Of a stretch of 64,000 nucleotides of DNA, positions 33,829-44,879 are shown piece after piece. The notes under the pieces are model-generated. The model was not told where the DNA came from. It worked only from the letters and a program-made list of their open reading frames with translations, and did not search any database. Source of the DNA: Trichobilharzia regenti (lineage: Eukaryota > Platyhelminthes > Trematoda > Strigeidida > Schistosomatidae); assembly GCA_944472135.2 (NCBI GenBank), contig OX235270.1, positions 80,981,168 through 81,045,167 of the forward strand. The letters run 5' to 3'. A program made the translations under genes and the position numbers. How positions within the stretch are numbered: position 1 is the stretch's first letter; the number at the start of each line of letters is the position of its first letter.

Positions 33829-35570
33829 AAGTGGAGTTTTGAGTCACTTCGAAAGGAATATAAAGAACTGATTGCGGTAGAGTTGTTCTGATGAAGCCTT
33901 ATTATTTCCATGTAGGACGAATGATATATCAATCTTCGCTCTAATGGTGAATGTTATCTCGAAACGCATATCCAAAGGGGGGGGGGTGGTAGGCCTAAAA
34001 CCTACTGGCAACGGATAGCGTGTATTTTGGCTTAATTGTCACTTTGGCAGGTCGACCACAGAATAATTTCCCTGGGAAATTCTATATTAGATAACTTTAT
34101 TTCAAAATAGATTTTTACTTAGTTTTGTTTCAGTGATAATATTTGCATCTATGACGCAGTAGAATAAAGCCCTGTTTATTTTGGTTTGGGGATTTGACTT
34201 TTGAGTTTGGAAGCAGTGAATGTTTCCTAAAATTGGCACCTTTTTAGTTTATTAAACGGAGGACGGTTACATTTAGGAAGAGAAAGGGACTATTGATACT
34301 GAAGGTGGAAAGAGGTTGTGGATTCTTCGGCAAATAAATGAACTCGCAATGTCTATTGAAGTGTACTGACGACCAGTGCTAACTATGTACACACATCTCG
34401 GAATTCCACTTTTTAAGAATACGTAGCAAAGAGAAAATGGCACTCGCAACGTGTCAGCAAGTGACGAAGTTTCTGGAGAAAGCAATTGACTATAGACCGC
34501 CAAACGATGACTTTATACATTTTAATTTGCTTACACTACAATCGTAACTGCTTTCAATGTTGTTGGAATATAAACGGATAATTTTAAAGAGATAGATAAT
34601 GCAGGAAATTCCACCATCACGTCAAACGTGCATCTATAAGATGAACTTAGGTAATTTATCCGTAGCAAAAATCGTTTACAATGTGAATTTTATATTGGTT
34701 TTAAGTTACAACTATTCAGAATACTGCTTGAGTGAAAAATAATGCTACGATTGTATACTACTTCTAGTCTACTTACTCGAAGTTCAGCAACCGATTAAAA
34801 ATGTCTAGGATTCATTTCTAAGATGTATCTACTTTACGACAAATAAAGACATGTATAGTAAGATTAGGTGAATATTCCAGATATTAAAACGGCTCAACAG
34901 AACGCATCAGAAAATGGTAATATACACATTACATTCAAATATCACTGTAATGCTACTGAATTATGAGAAAATTAAGCTAAAAAGATATTTTAATTTTACA
35001 GACCTGGTCAAAAATATCTTTTCGTCAGACCAAAGAATCGCATTCCAAGTACTTCAATAACCTATTTAAGATTAATGTTAGAATGCTATTTGTCTGTTTG
35101 TAGCTGGCAAGTTTTATTTACTTTAAATTACTCAGAAACGGCAGTTACAAGCAGTAATAAACGAAAGATACAGCAATAAAGAATAACAAAACTTCTTACA
35201 TGAACAGTCAGATAGCTTACTAAACAGGCAGCTAAAATGAACACAACATCAAAAGTCTGCTGCCCAACATCATTTTAGATTGCAACATTTTATGGAAATT
35301 TTTTTTAATGTATGTATATATTTACAAATTAATGCAGTACCAACAACTTGACATCCTAAGGAAATTAAGTTCAGTTTATAGCTAAAGCAACAACTTGGTA
35401 TACAAACTATAAATACTAGTTTGTGTAACTTTTTATACATAATATTATCATTGATCAGAATTATCACTGCCCTGAATACCAAGACAGGCATGACAAAATT
35501 TATAAAATTATGGAGTGAATATACAAATCGGAAATCTTATTTGTAAACGGTAGAACGAAACAGAAAGAAT
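33829..35570. other. No recognised gene; 3' flank of PPP1R8
   Basis: AT-rich with no convincing exon, RNA gene or mobile element. The downstream end of the PPP1R8 transcript must fall here, but I see no clear AATAAA on the minus strand close to the stop codon. Confidence 0.45.
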
Positions 35571-38500
35571 TTAAGGTGCAGGTCCAACCAGAAATCCTGG
35601 ACGTTTGCCAGGCCAAGCTTCTTTAGCATACTTTTTCTTCTTTGGATAGCCAGATTCCACTAGACCCATGTCAAGACTAGTATCTTGACCTGCAGTAGAA
35701 TTGCTATCTGGTTCGTCTGAGGTTCCCAATATATCACTGGCACTTAATCTAGACACACCGTGTTTCCCTTCTGACAGTTGTGCTGAAAAACTTCCGGGCC
35801 TTGAATGAGCGTAAGCATGAAGCATAGCCACAGTCGGAGGTAAAGTGGGTTCTTGAGGTTCATTTTCGACATCAGGTGCAAGATTCGGTACTGGTAAACC
35901 AAGTTTAGAGGCCAAACTGTAGCTTGGTCCAAACAAGTTGCTGACGTGCATCAAACTATTTCCTGATGTTTGAAGTGAATTACTAACCTCTGTATTACTT
36001 TTAACAGAGGGTCGAACGGTGTCAGATACTTCTGGGGCAGCAACGCCTAGACTGGCTCCTTCGTGACTACCTTTAACAGACTTTAAAAGAAAGAAAACAA
36101 ACAAAACAAAGGCGATATTAGTGGATGAAATAAAATTATAAAGAACATCGATGAGTATAACACAACGGCAGCGAATATAAAAAATAAGTTTCAAAACAAA
36201 CAAGAATTACCAATACTTATCATGAATATATTTATACGTTTAAAAATAACTAAATGCTGGGCGCGTAAAGTGGGTATTCTTGGTGGTATATCTAGCAACA
36301 TTCCAAAATATATTAATAATTTACCTGTAAACTGTATCACATTGAACTTATGATACTGCATCATACCTGATTCTATTCTACTAAATACACTAGTGACTAC
36401 AGTGAAAGATAATTTTTTAACATTGAATGTTACAATTACTAATCATACACAAGAACTGATAGAAGCATCTCATTTTGAAAAACTTTTCCAAATTGAGAAA
36501 ATCGTGCAGTTCCAGAGTACCTAAATCTCAGTAAATTGGATGCATTCTTCAGTATCGTCTTTTAAAATATTCAAAATCTTACCAGTTTGGTTTATCAGCA
36601 AATATAGCTGTTTTGTAAGAAACCCAGAACCACGTAACGGCATAAGCACTTGACGCAAATGCAGGTCTACTTAGTACAATAAACATATCTTCTACAAATA
36701 CCACTAGGAAAATCCCAACGTATTTTTAGTCTTTGACTGGACACTAAGTTATGAGTCTAATCTTTCGTTTGGTACAGAAAGAATTCTATCATTAAAGTTT
36801 GCAATGCATCAAGTACTTATTTTTAGTCTTATAGTCATATTTTATTGGCCCACAACAATGTTTGTTTTATTCACTCAAATTACTAATGATTTCGTAGAAT
36901 AATTGCACAATACTCTGACGGAATATGTTTGAACTCAATTCTCTGTGACCATAAGCAAGCAGTGGCTGAGGTAGCGAAATCAGAACCCGGAACCCACTGG
37001 CTAAAAATCCAGCATTTATGACAATCACCTATGTATCAAGGTGTACATAACTATAATTGGATAGTATAGTAGAGTGGTAATTGACGTTTAGATTTGAATC
37101 ACCAAAACTTCAACTACAGGTTTCTAATTTAAGTGATATACTTTGACCTTACCGTACAAATGATCGCAATTTAAGAAATAATTTGGCTTGATTAGAGTAC
37201 ACTACGTTGACCGGAATTTGTGATTGAAATAAGTCAATTTCTCAATCAGCAAATAACTTAAGCCACATCACTTAGTTCCGAAATACAGATATAAAGACAA
37301 TGGTTGGATTTTTATACAATGATATCACTCTGCCTCCTTGGTTTCTCAACAGGCGCAAACAACCAATAAGATTTTACGTATTTTTAGGGTAATTCATAAC
37401 GTACTTGAAACGATAACATGAGACTGAAAAGCAAGATATTCACAGAAGATACACTTATACTCCTTACACACATGGTTCGAGTTGATTAAACATGTCTGGA
37501 TAATTAGAAAAAAGAGTTACGTAATGAAGACTAAAGATAAGATAGTAAAAAAGGACTGCTAGATTGAGTAACAATGTGTTGCATTTAACCCAGTTAATAA
37601 AACACCAAGAAGTTTTTACCTAAAAAGCCAGAAAAAATCTAACCAAATAACAGGAAGAATTGTTAGGGCAAATGATAACTACTAGACTGGATAATGCGAC
37701 AGACAGCGGGCTGGTCAACGAGGAGACAGGCATAAAATGGATCCACACAAGAAAATTAAAGGATCTAGACTTCGCCGATGATATGTGTCTGATTTTCCAC
37801 AAACTGGAAGATATGCAAGTGAAAAGCAACGTGTTGGCAGAGAAAGCATCAAATATATGATTTCAGGTGAATATACAGAAAACAGGTGATGAAGATTCCT
37901 GGCCAACAGCAACAACAACAGATAACAATCAGCATAAATAGGAGGAGTCTGAAAGAAGCAACCTCACTTACCTACCGACCTAGGAAGCATCGTTTCAACT
38001 ACAAGCTGTAATCAAAAATATCAACAAAAAAATACAGGTGGAACAGACGAGGATATCAAAGCAAGGATCAGGAAAGCAAGGAGAGCTTTCATTACTCTGG
38101 AGTCTGTGTGGAGATCAACAGCACCCAGCATCAAAAATAAGATGCTGATTTTCAACTCCAATGTGAAGTCAGTGCTACTATACGGATCACAGATTTCGCG
38201 CGCCATGAAGGGCACTTCGAACAAACTACATACCCTCATCAACAGCTGTCTTCGCCCAATACCACTCAAGATCAGATGGACGGCTAGAAAAGATCAGCAA
38301 CGGGGATCTCTGAGAATGAACCAACCAGGAACCGACTGTGCAAGAAATATGCAGGAAGAAGTGGAGGTGGATTGGCCATACTCTGGGAAAACCATCAAGT
38401 GACATCACACGCCAGGCTCTCGAGGGGAACCCGAATGGGAAGCGCCAAGTTGGTCGTCAGTGCGGTGATATGGAGGTCATGTGAAGAGACGAAAGGAAGT

Positions 38501-41500
38501 GGGGAGATGTGGAGCCAAATGAAGACACTGGCAGAGAACCAAACGCAATGTAGACGTGTGGCTGAAACCCTATGTTCCTCTAGGAACTAAAGGAAACAAT
38601 TATATATATATATATATATATATATAGTTATTTCTCTGAACACAAGTTCAGTTTCAAATACTTCACAAATGTAACTTCAGATAATCTGAGGACTGAGGAG
38701 TTTTGTTCGCCGATTATCTTAGAGAATTTCAAGGTGACAAGAAACGGAGATAAAGTGACAATCTTATTCTGCTGCTACCGATATTTTAACTTTAATCAAA
38801 TTCATAAGGGTAATCAGTATATGAATTTCCTCAAAACGCAGCTGTAAACTCACTCACATGGGAATCAGAAGAAGTCCCATCGGGTTGGTGTAAGTCACTG
38901 ATTATCCCCATATACAAGAAGGGAGACAAGTCTTCCTGTGATAATCACAGAGGGATTAGCTTGACTAATATAGTATCTAAAGTCTTAGGCTCAATAATCA
39001 TGCATAGACTGAGTGGTGCTCGGGAAGCACAAACACGAGAGAGCCAGGCAGGCTTTAGACCAGGAAGAGGGTGTATTGATCATATCTTCACCCTCCGACA
39101 GATTCTAGAACATAGGCATTCCTACCGGCGTCCAACAGTCATTATATTTCTTGACCTAAAGGCAGCATTCGACTCTGTCGACCGAGAAGTTCTCTGGCGA
39201 TAGTTGGCTGTAAAGGGAATTCCAAGAAAATATATTGCACTGATTAAGGCACTCTACTCGTACTCATACAGCCAGGTGAGGGCTTACGGCGAGCTGTCAT
39301 CTGAACTGGTGACGACTAGTGGTGTCCGTCAAGGATGCCCATTATCCCCTTTTCTATTCAACTTCATCATAGATGTGTTAATGGACTTAACCCTAAGTGA
39401 CTTCAGCGACTCAGGGATTGACTTGCTACCAGGGAATAATCTCGTTGACTTGGAATATGCAGACGATATAGTCCTTCTAGGCGAAGACGCTGACGAAATG
39501 CAGAGTCTTCTGAACACCTTGAGCCGCAATCTACGAATGTTTGGCATGCGATTTGCTCCCGCCAAATGCAAGATGATGTTACAGGACTGGACTACATCGA
39601 CGCCTAGTTTAAAAATAGGAAGTGAAGTGGTAGAGCACATTGACCGCTACACTTATTTGGGAAGTACCATCAGCCAGTGCCAACGGGTTGATCTCTGACG
39701 AAATCTCAGCACGAATACAGGGGGCTCGTTTCGCATTTGCCAGTTTACGCCGACTCTGGCGTAGACGAGATGTTCGACTATCGACCAAAGGGCGGGTGTA
39801 CTGCTTATCAGTCCGCTCCGTCCTCCTTTATGGCTGTGAGACCTGGCCACTGAGAGTGGAAGATATGAAAAGACTAGCTGTCTTTGATCATAGGTGCCTG
39901 CGCTCTATTTTCCGTGTAAAGTGGCATAATAAGGTGAGCAACACTGAGGTTAGGCGTAGAGTTCTAGGTAAACAGGGGAAATCAATGGACGAAGTTGTGA
40001 AGTCACAAAGACTGAGATGGTTAGAACATGTGTTACGTATGCCTAGTCATCGCCTTCCTCGACGAGCAATGTTAGCCGATATAGGGTCAGGCTGGTAAGA
40101 AGCTAGCACCAGTCAATGAAATCCGCAACAGTTGGTCTAAGCCACGTAGGAAGGTGTAGACTTCCAGGCTGGGGTCCTCGGGACGGTAAAAATCTATGGT
40201 TGGAAACAATTGGTGACATGGCTCAAAATCGTTCTCAGTGGCGCAGATGCATCCACTCCTTGTGACTTATGATCTCCAATGAAACTATATTGTTCTTCGT
40301 TATTACTCCTTTGTCTCACACCTCTGCTCACTGTTTCTATTATGCTTTTCTTGTACTTTCTTCTCTTGCTTCGCGTGCTACACGGAGTGTGGCGACTTGA
40401 ACTACCGCACATTTGTGCAAAGTTCTATGTCGAAAACAGACAGACAGACAGACAGAGACTCACATTGACTGACAATCATTCATATGATGTACGACTACAG
40501 AGTAAACATACTTGGCAAATATAATAAATTATATATAATTAGTTGATGGTGACTAGCAGTGGAATCCAGGATGCGCATTTCTTCCTAATTGGGACCTGGA
40601 TGTACCTGCATTTCTCAGTGAGTGTTGATGATCCCACCGAGGGTCGAACCCAGCGCCCATAGTTTTAAACGCCAAACTGTTATCCACTAGACCACTCGGG
40701 GCACCAGAGCCACCTCTTGTGCAACGGGTCATATTAATTTGATTGAATTTTAGATTCAATAAAAAATAATAAATTACAGGCTGAATTCAGTGCGGTGCAA
40801 GATATAAAATGAACGAAGTGTAGCCAAAAGTAGGAATTATATATATATATATTTCTACTGTAAAAGTAATGTTTAAAATCACCTTATTCGGTATAAAGGT
40901 CTCCTGGATAAGATTTCGAAATCTTCCAATAGAAGGATCAACATCTTCAGGATTAATAACCTCGTCTGCATCGCTGAAATGTACACTCTGAGGCGGCCGC
41001 CTGCGTTTTTTATGAGCAAGAACTGTAGGATTGGATGCTACATCAACCATACTACTGATACGTCTATTGTGAGCCGTATTAAATTCAGTCAAATTGTCTA
41101 ACTCCACTTCAGACTGAGGAAGCTGAGAATAACGTAACTCCAAAGAATTTGTAGCTGAAGTATGTCCAATACCACTGCGATTTTCAGGACCAATGGCACC
41201 ATTTCCATCTAATGACTGTGAATTCGGGTCCGAAAGATTTCCGGGAATGCTGTACAAGGGATTAGGACGCTCACGAATGATATACATGCGGGTAGATGCA
41301 CCGAAATGTAGTTCAGAGTCTATTGGAACCTAGAAATAGAAGTGATTAGTTTATTATTTTGGAGAAGCAACGATAAATAATTAATGTGACTTGACAATAA
41401 CTCTGTACCAAGTTCTGCCTTCAATTTTCGAAATTAAGAATACAAAAATGACCAGTTCTTTGAAAAATTTCGGAAAATCTACACCTTAGGTGGCAGAAAG

Positions 41501-43796
41501 ATTCGAAGCTATTATCCTTCAAATGACTTGCACATCTTCAGTTGCATCCAGATTCGTACATAACACACGTGGAGAATTAAAAACCGCTCAACAATCTGAT
41601 ATTACATAGGAAGCTATCTTAAGACATTCTGGAAACAAAAGACATCATACAATACATGTCACAAAATAAATACAAATGATTTTCTGAATGGTGAATAAAA
41701 TGGCATCACCATAGTTAACTATAAATCGTTTGTAGTCATATAAGAAAACTAGTATAACAGTGCATTGACTCATCTAAAACTATAATCTCCTTAAAACAAG
41801 CAACAAATGTATATAAAGCACGATTTAATGAATTCATCAGATTTTGGTAAACCTCATCAGTTGAATACTCTACATACAGTAATATATATTTATGCTATCG
41901 GAAAAAACATTGGGAGGTGTGGCTGATAAGTGAATAAACTACGATGAATAAATAATGTAAAACGACATGTTAAATTCAGATAGATCAGTATAGGACCCTA
42001 AAAGTAAGGATAATAATGGATTACGACTCAGTTCCAACACTTTCAGATTGTTCCGTTTAGATAATTTAGTGCCTAATATCACTGAGTCTGTATTGACAGG
42101 TAAATGAATATCGTTAACATACCAATCATGTGGCCCACTTACTATAATAGACTATTAAATAAGACCAAAAGACGTCCCTTAGTGAACAGCGTATGACGTC
42201 GTACTACACTAAGGGGCTTTCGGCATATTGTAACCTGTTCTTAAAGGAAGACGTTATAGATATTCAATGACTTCATCTGTAGGTGCATACCGCAACTGCA
42301 TTTTATATTCTAATCATGATATACTCCGGCACATAGTTTACCGGTGATTCAGAAGATGCAGAAATCATTTTCTACAGCAAAGCCACATAAACTTCCAGAA
42401 AGTATGACTACCAAGCGAAAAAGATTGTCAATAACATAATGTGTTTGGCTGCAAATAAGTTAATTAACGAAGCATGGGTATTCGTAAGCAACGCCAATTA
42501 AGAACATCAATTAGACAAGTAGCCACCGAAAGTGGACACACAATTTCTTATTTCCGACAACTTTACAATGCTTTGTAGATAGTATAAACAGCTGACACAT
42601 GATGGCTGCATTAAACTTGTGAATAATAACTACGTGATACAAATTAGTGACTTGTTTATTCAAATTTATTCAGCGGAAATCCCCACAAGAAACTAATAAG
42701 TGACTCAGCGAACAGGATTTCGAATCAATTTATTATTAAGCTGCACTATCGGATATATATATATACGCCTTGCTGACGAGTGCCAGCTAGCCCGAAACCC
42801 ATGTGTAAGGTTTCCCGCCGATCCCCTCCAACTCTAATAATCCCAGCCTTTTTGGGAATCATCTGGTGATAGTTCTTTAGGCATGTTACAGAATCCAAAG
42901 CTTGATTAGTACTGCCAGTCATCGCCTTAAAATAAAATAGTTATAAGACAGCAGTCTATAACAAGAAGTCAGCTATACATGGTTTTAGACATCTTTGGAA
43001 ATCAAATTAGGGGATGCAAACATGACGAAGTGGGAAAATTCCATTTTAAAAAATTATACTTCGTTTGCTGAGTAACTAGATTTCTTGCTAGATCCTGTTG
43101 TTAGAAAGATCGACGTGTAAACACAACACTGTATAATTCAAAAACTTGTGGTAAAATTATATTGAACGAGCTGGAAAGAAATCTTCTAGTGCTGGGCATA
43201 AACTAACTTTTCACCAACAGCGGTGCTTCTTCCCTACTTCATTGAAGTACCATGCAGACGCAATTACATAAGCACTCATAGATATTTCAAGGTAAGGTTA
43301 ATACAGTTCAAAATGTTTTTACTAAACCGATTTCTAATAGCCTTACTTGAGTACAATACTACGAGAAGCGAAGTAATGGACGAAATTTACCTGTTGTGGC
43401 TTTTGTGGCTCTAACTTGATTTTTCCGATATATGTTCCATGAACACTCCCGAGGTCAATTAGGAATGCCCGATTTAGAAATTTATGCCATACCAAGACCG
43501 CATGTACCCGCGAACAGGATTGGTGATCAACTGCGAAATCACACAATTGTCTGTTTCTGCCGAAAAAATAACAGCTTTTTTCGTCTATAATAAGTTTCTA
43601 GCTTAATTAACCATAGACAGAAGGCAGATTACCTGGATCAGCTTCCCTTCTTTTAAAACATCCAAATGCAAACCAGGCGGAGGTCTGCCTGACCTAAATC
43701 AGGATGTAGAGAGATGTGTGATTTGGTATTTTTGACTTACCAGTTTGGAATCTTGAAATTATTGACCAGTAATTCATTTGGCTTACTGTTATTCAT
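35571..43796 (-). CDS. PPP1R8: Nuclear inhibitor of protein phosphatase 1 (NIPP1/PPP1R8), five exons
   Basis: NIPP1 is a nuclear-speckle PP1 regulator that also takes part in pre-mRNA splicing. Exons on the minus strand are 43796-43741, 43693-43633, 43597-43391, 41329-40883 and 36080-35571. Introns are 47, 35, 2061 and 4802 nt, all GT-AG, with phases that fit, giving 426 aa (human 351). Residues 19-30 read [12 protein letters not shown], like human [12 protein letters not shown]. The FHA domain follows with [20 protein letters not shown] and [17 protein letters not shown], then [14 protein letters not shown] and [16 protein letters not shown]. Next come the PP1-binding region [10 protein letters not shown] and [15 protein letters not shown], and at the C-terminus [16 protein letters not shown]. 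The ATG is the first in frame before FKIPNW. The RVxF core is degenerate and the extra length lies mainly in the exon 4 linker. Identity is secure. Confidence 0.95.
36081..37670. other. PPP1R8 intron 4, part without recognised elements
   Basis: AT-rich intronic sequence with no exon, RNA gene or repeat that I can name. Confidence 0.5.
37671..38595 (+). mobile_element. 5'-truncated RTE-type LINE (family B) in PPP1R8 intron 4
   Basis: This encodes the RT palm motif in [18 protein letters not shown], then [14 protein letters not shown] and the C-terminal basic tail. It matches the copy at 49679-51109 in order and orientation. Frames are broken in several places, for example by an insert near 38010. 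The 3' end ctctaggaactaaagga is shared with 51080-51095. Confidence 0.85.
38602..38627. repeat. (TA)n microsatellite
   Basis: About 26 bp of TA repeat directly at the 3' end of the RTE family B fragment, probably grown from its A/T-rich tail. Confidence 0.85.
38860..40457 (+). mobile_element. 5'-truncated RTE-type LINE (family A) in PPP1R8 intron 4
   Basis: The RT domain is well kept: [67 protein letters not shown] and the palm motif [13 protein letters not shown]. The C-terminal part has [15 protein letters not shown] and [11 protein letters not shown]. One in-frame TAG interrupts it at 39201-39203, and a frameshift lies near 39660. The 3' tail is (CAGA)n. The 8-bp sequence actcacat flanks it at 38852-38859 and 40458-40465, a target-site duplication. 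It runs antisense to PPP1R8. Confidence 0.9.
40544..40733 (-). mobile_element. Smα-like SINE with tRNA-type head and broken hammerhead
   Basis: On the minus strand the head reads GTGGTCTAGTGGATAAC, an A-box-like start, and GGTTCGACCC, a good pol III B box at 40641-40650. Its tail ends CTGGATTCCACTGCTAG. This is the layout of the Smα SINE of Schistosoma mansoni, whose 3' part carries a self-cleaving hammerhead ribozyme. Here the closing stem (ATCCAG with CTGGAT) and GAAA are kept, but the CUGAUGA core between them is missing, so the ribozyme should be dead. It lies in PPP1R8 intron 4, sense to the gene. Confidence 0.8.
41330..42767. other. PPP1R8 intron 3, part without recognised elements
   Basis: AT-rich intronic sequence; no exon or known repeat seen. 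Confidence 0.5.
42768..42812 (+). ncRNA. Hammerhead-like core motif (uncertain)
   Basis: CTGACGAG at 42773-42780 and CGAAAC at 42793-42798 have the sequence and spacing of a hammerhead ribozyme core. Between them GTGC and GCCC pair with one mismatch. After it, GAAACC pairs with GGTTTC around an 8-9 nt loop. No stem I partner is obvious, so a decayed ribozyme or chance match are both possible. Confidence 0.25.
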
Positions 43797-44744
43797 AGAT
43801 GTAGACGCAACGAAAGATTTAGATTGGCTGTTGGCTACCTATTGGTCTAAAATATAAGTTAAAGAGGCAATCTTTTTATTTTTACACGGAAATTTACAGT
43901 CAGTGTGATTTAGGGCTTACCTTACCATAATATAATGGCGTGTTAATCTTTTTGGTGTAAGTGTAGTGTGTTAGTCACACGCTATTTGGATGCATTGGTG
44001 GTGTTTAAAGTACATTGAGATGTATGAGTATGTCTAGTAAGTGAATATAAATCAACAATAATTTCGATGCATTTATTTTAAGTCCAAAATAGGATGTATG
44101 CATTTTTGCTTACTAGGCGAATATAATACAACTACAATTTCTAAACATTTAATGTGTCCTTAATTAGTACATATAGATATATGTATGAAATCTGCATTTT
44201 TAAGTTGTCAGTTCATTGACCTGTGGAATTTGCGCATAGTAGGTCAGCAAGAATCAAGTAAATTTCCCTTCAAATGGCTGAGAGAGACAGTTTGAAGCAT
44301 ACTTTAGTTGATTGCTTCGTGATGAGAGCGATTTGGAGTCAGTTATAAATTACACCGATCTGTCTTATTTACTACGTTTTCCAGCCGAGCATTTCTGGTT
44401 CATAGCATATCCTGAATAACGGCGATTAATTCGATTTATCACTTAGACCGCAGCCCACCGAGCTTACAACAATTCTAAACTTATTCTAACCTATTCCTCG
44501 TTAAAGCCTTTGTATGGTAACTGAAGATCTTATTTACCCACTATGTACCAAAATGACACTGGTCGTGTTAAAAAGAGAGCTGCGTGCCGAATTAAAACTT
44601 TTCGCTCTGAAGTAATGCTAGTCCATACTTAATATGTCCAGTGAGGCCTGGAGCAGCGCTGATAAGCAATGGCAAAACAGTTAGGGAGTTCACTTATAAA
44701 AAATGTTACTACATTAGCATAGCATACGTTAATTGGCTCAATGA
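43797..44744. other. 5' flank of PPP1R8; no other gene seen
   Basis: It contains the promoter side of PPP1R8. Only short frames on either strand. Confidence 0.45.
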
Positions 44745-44879
44745 CCCAGCTAGCATTTTTTTCGGGCGCACTGAAGACTTTTTGGGGCAAAAACTTCAGG
44801 TAGATTTACTTACGTGGGACAGTGTCCCGAAGTCAGCCCCAAAAAGTCTGCAATGCGCCCGAACAAAATGCTAGCTGGG
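44745..44879. repeat. Hairpin-forming inverted repeat (44-nt arms)
   Basis: Arms 44745-44788 and 44836-44879 are reverse complements with three mismatches, beginning CCCAGCTAGCAT. The 47-nt loop contains its own small hairpin (gggac/gtccc). It may be a small foldback transposon. Confidence 0.85.

Noticed and set aside
40620..40705. A tRNA gene on the minus strand
   Set aside because: The A and B boxes are real, but the sequence continues into a Smα-type tail and no clean cloverleaf with a paired acceptor stem is seen, so it is a SINE head.
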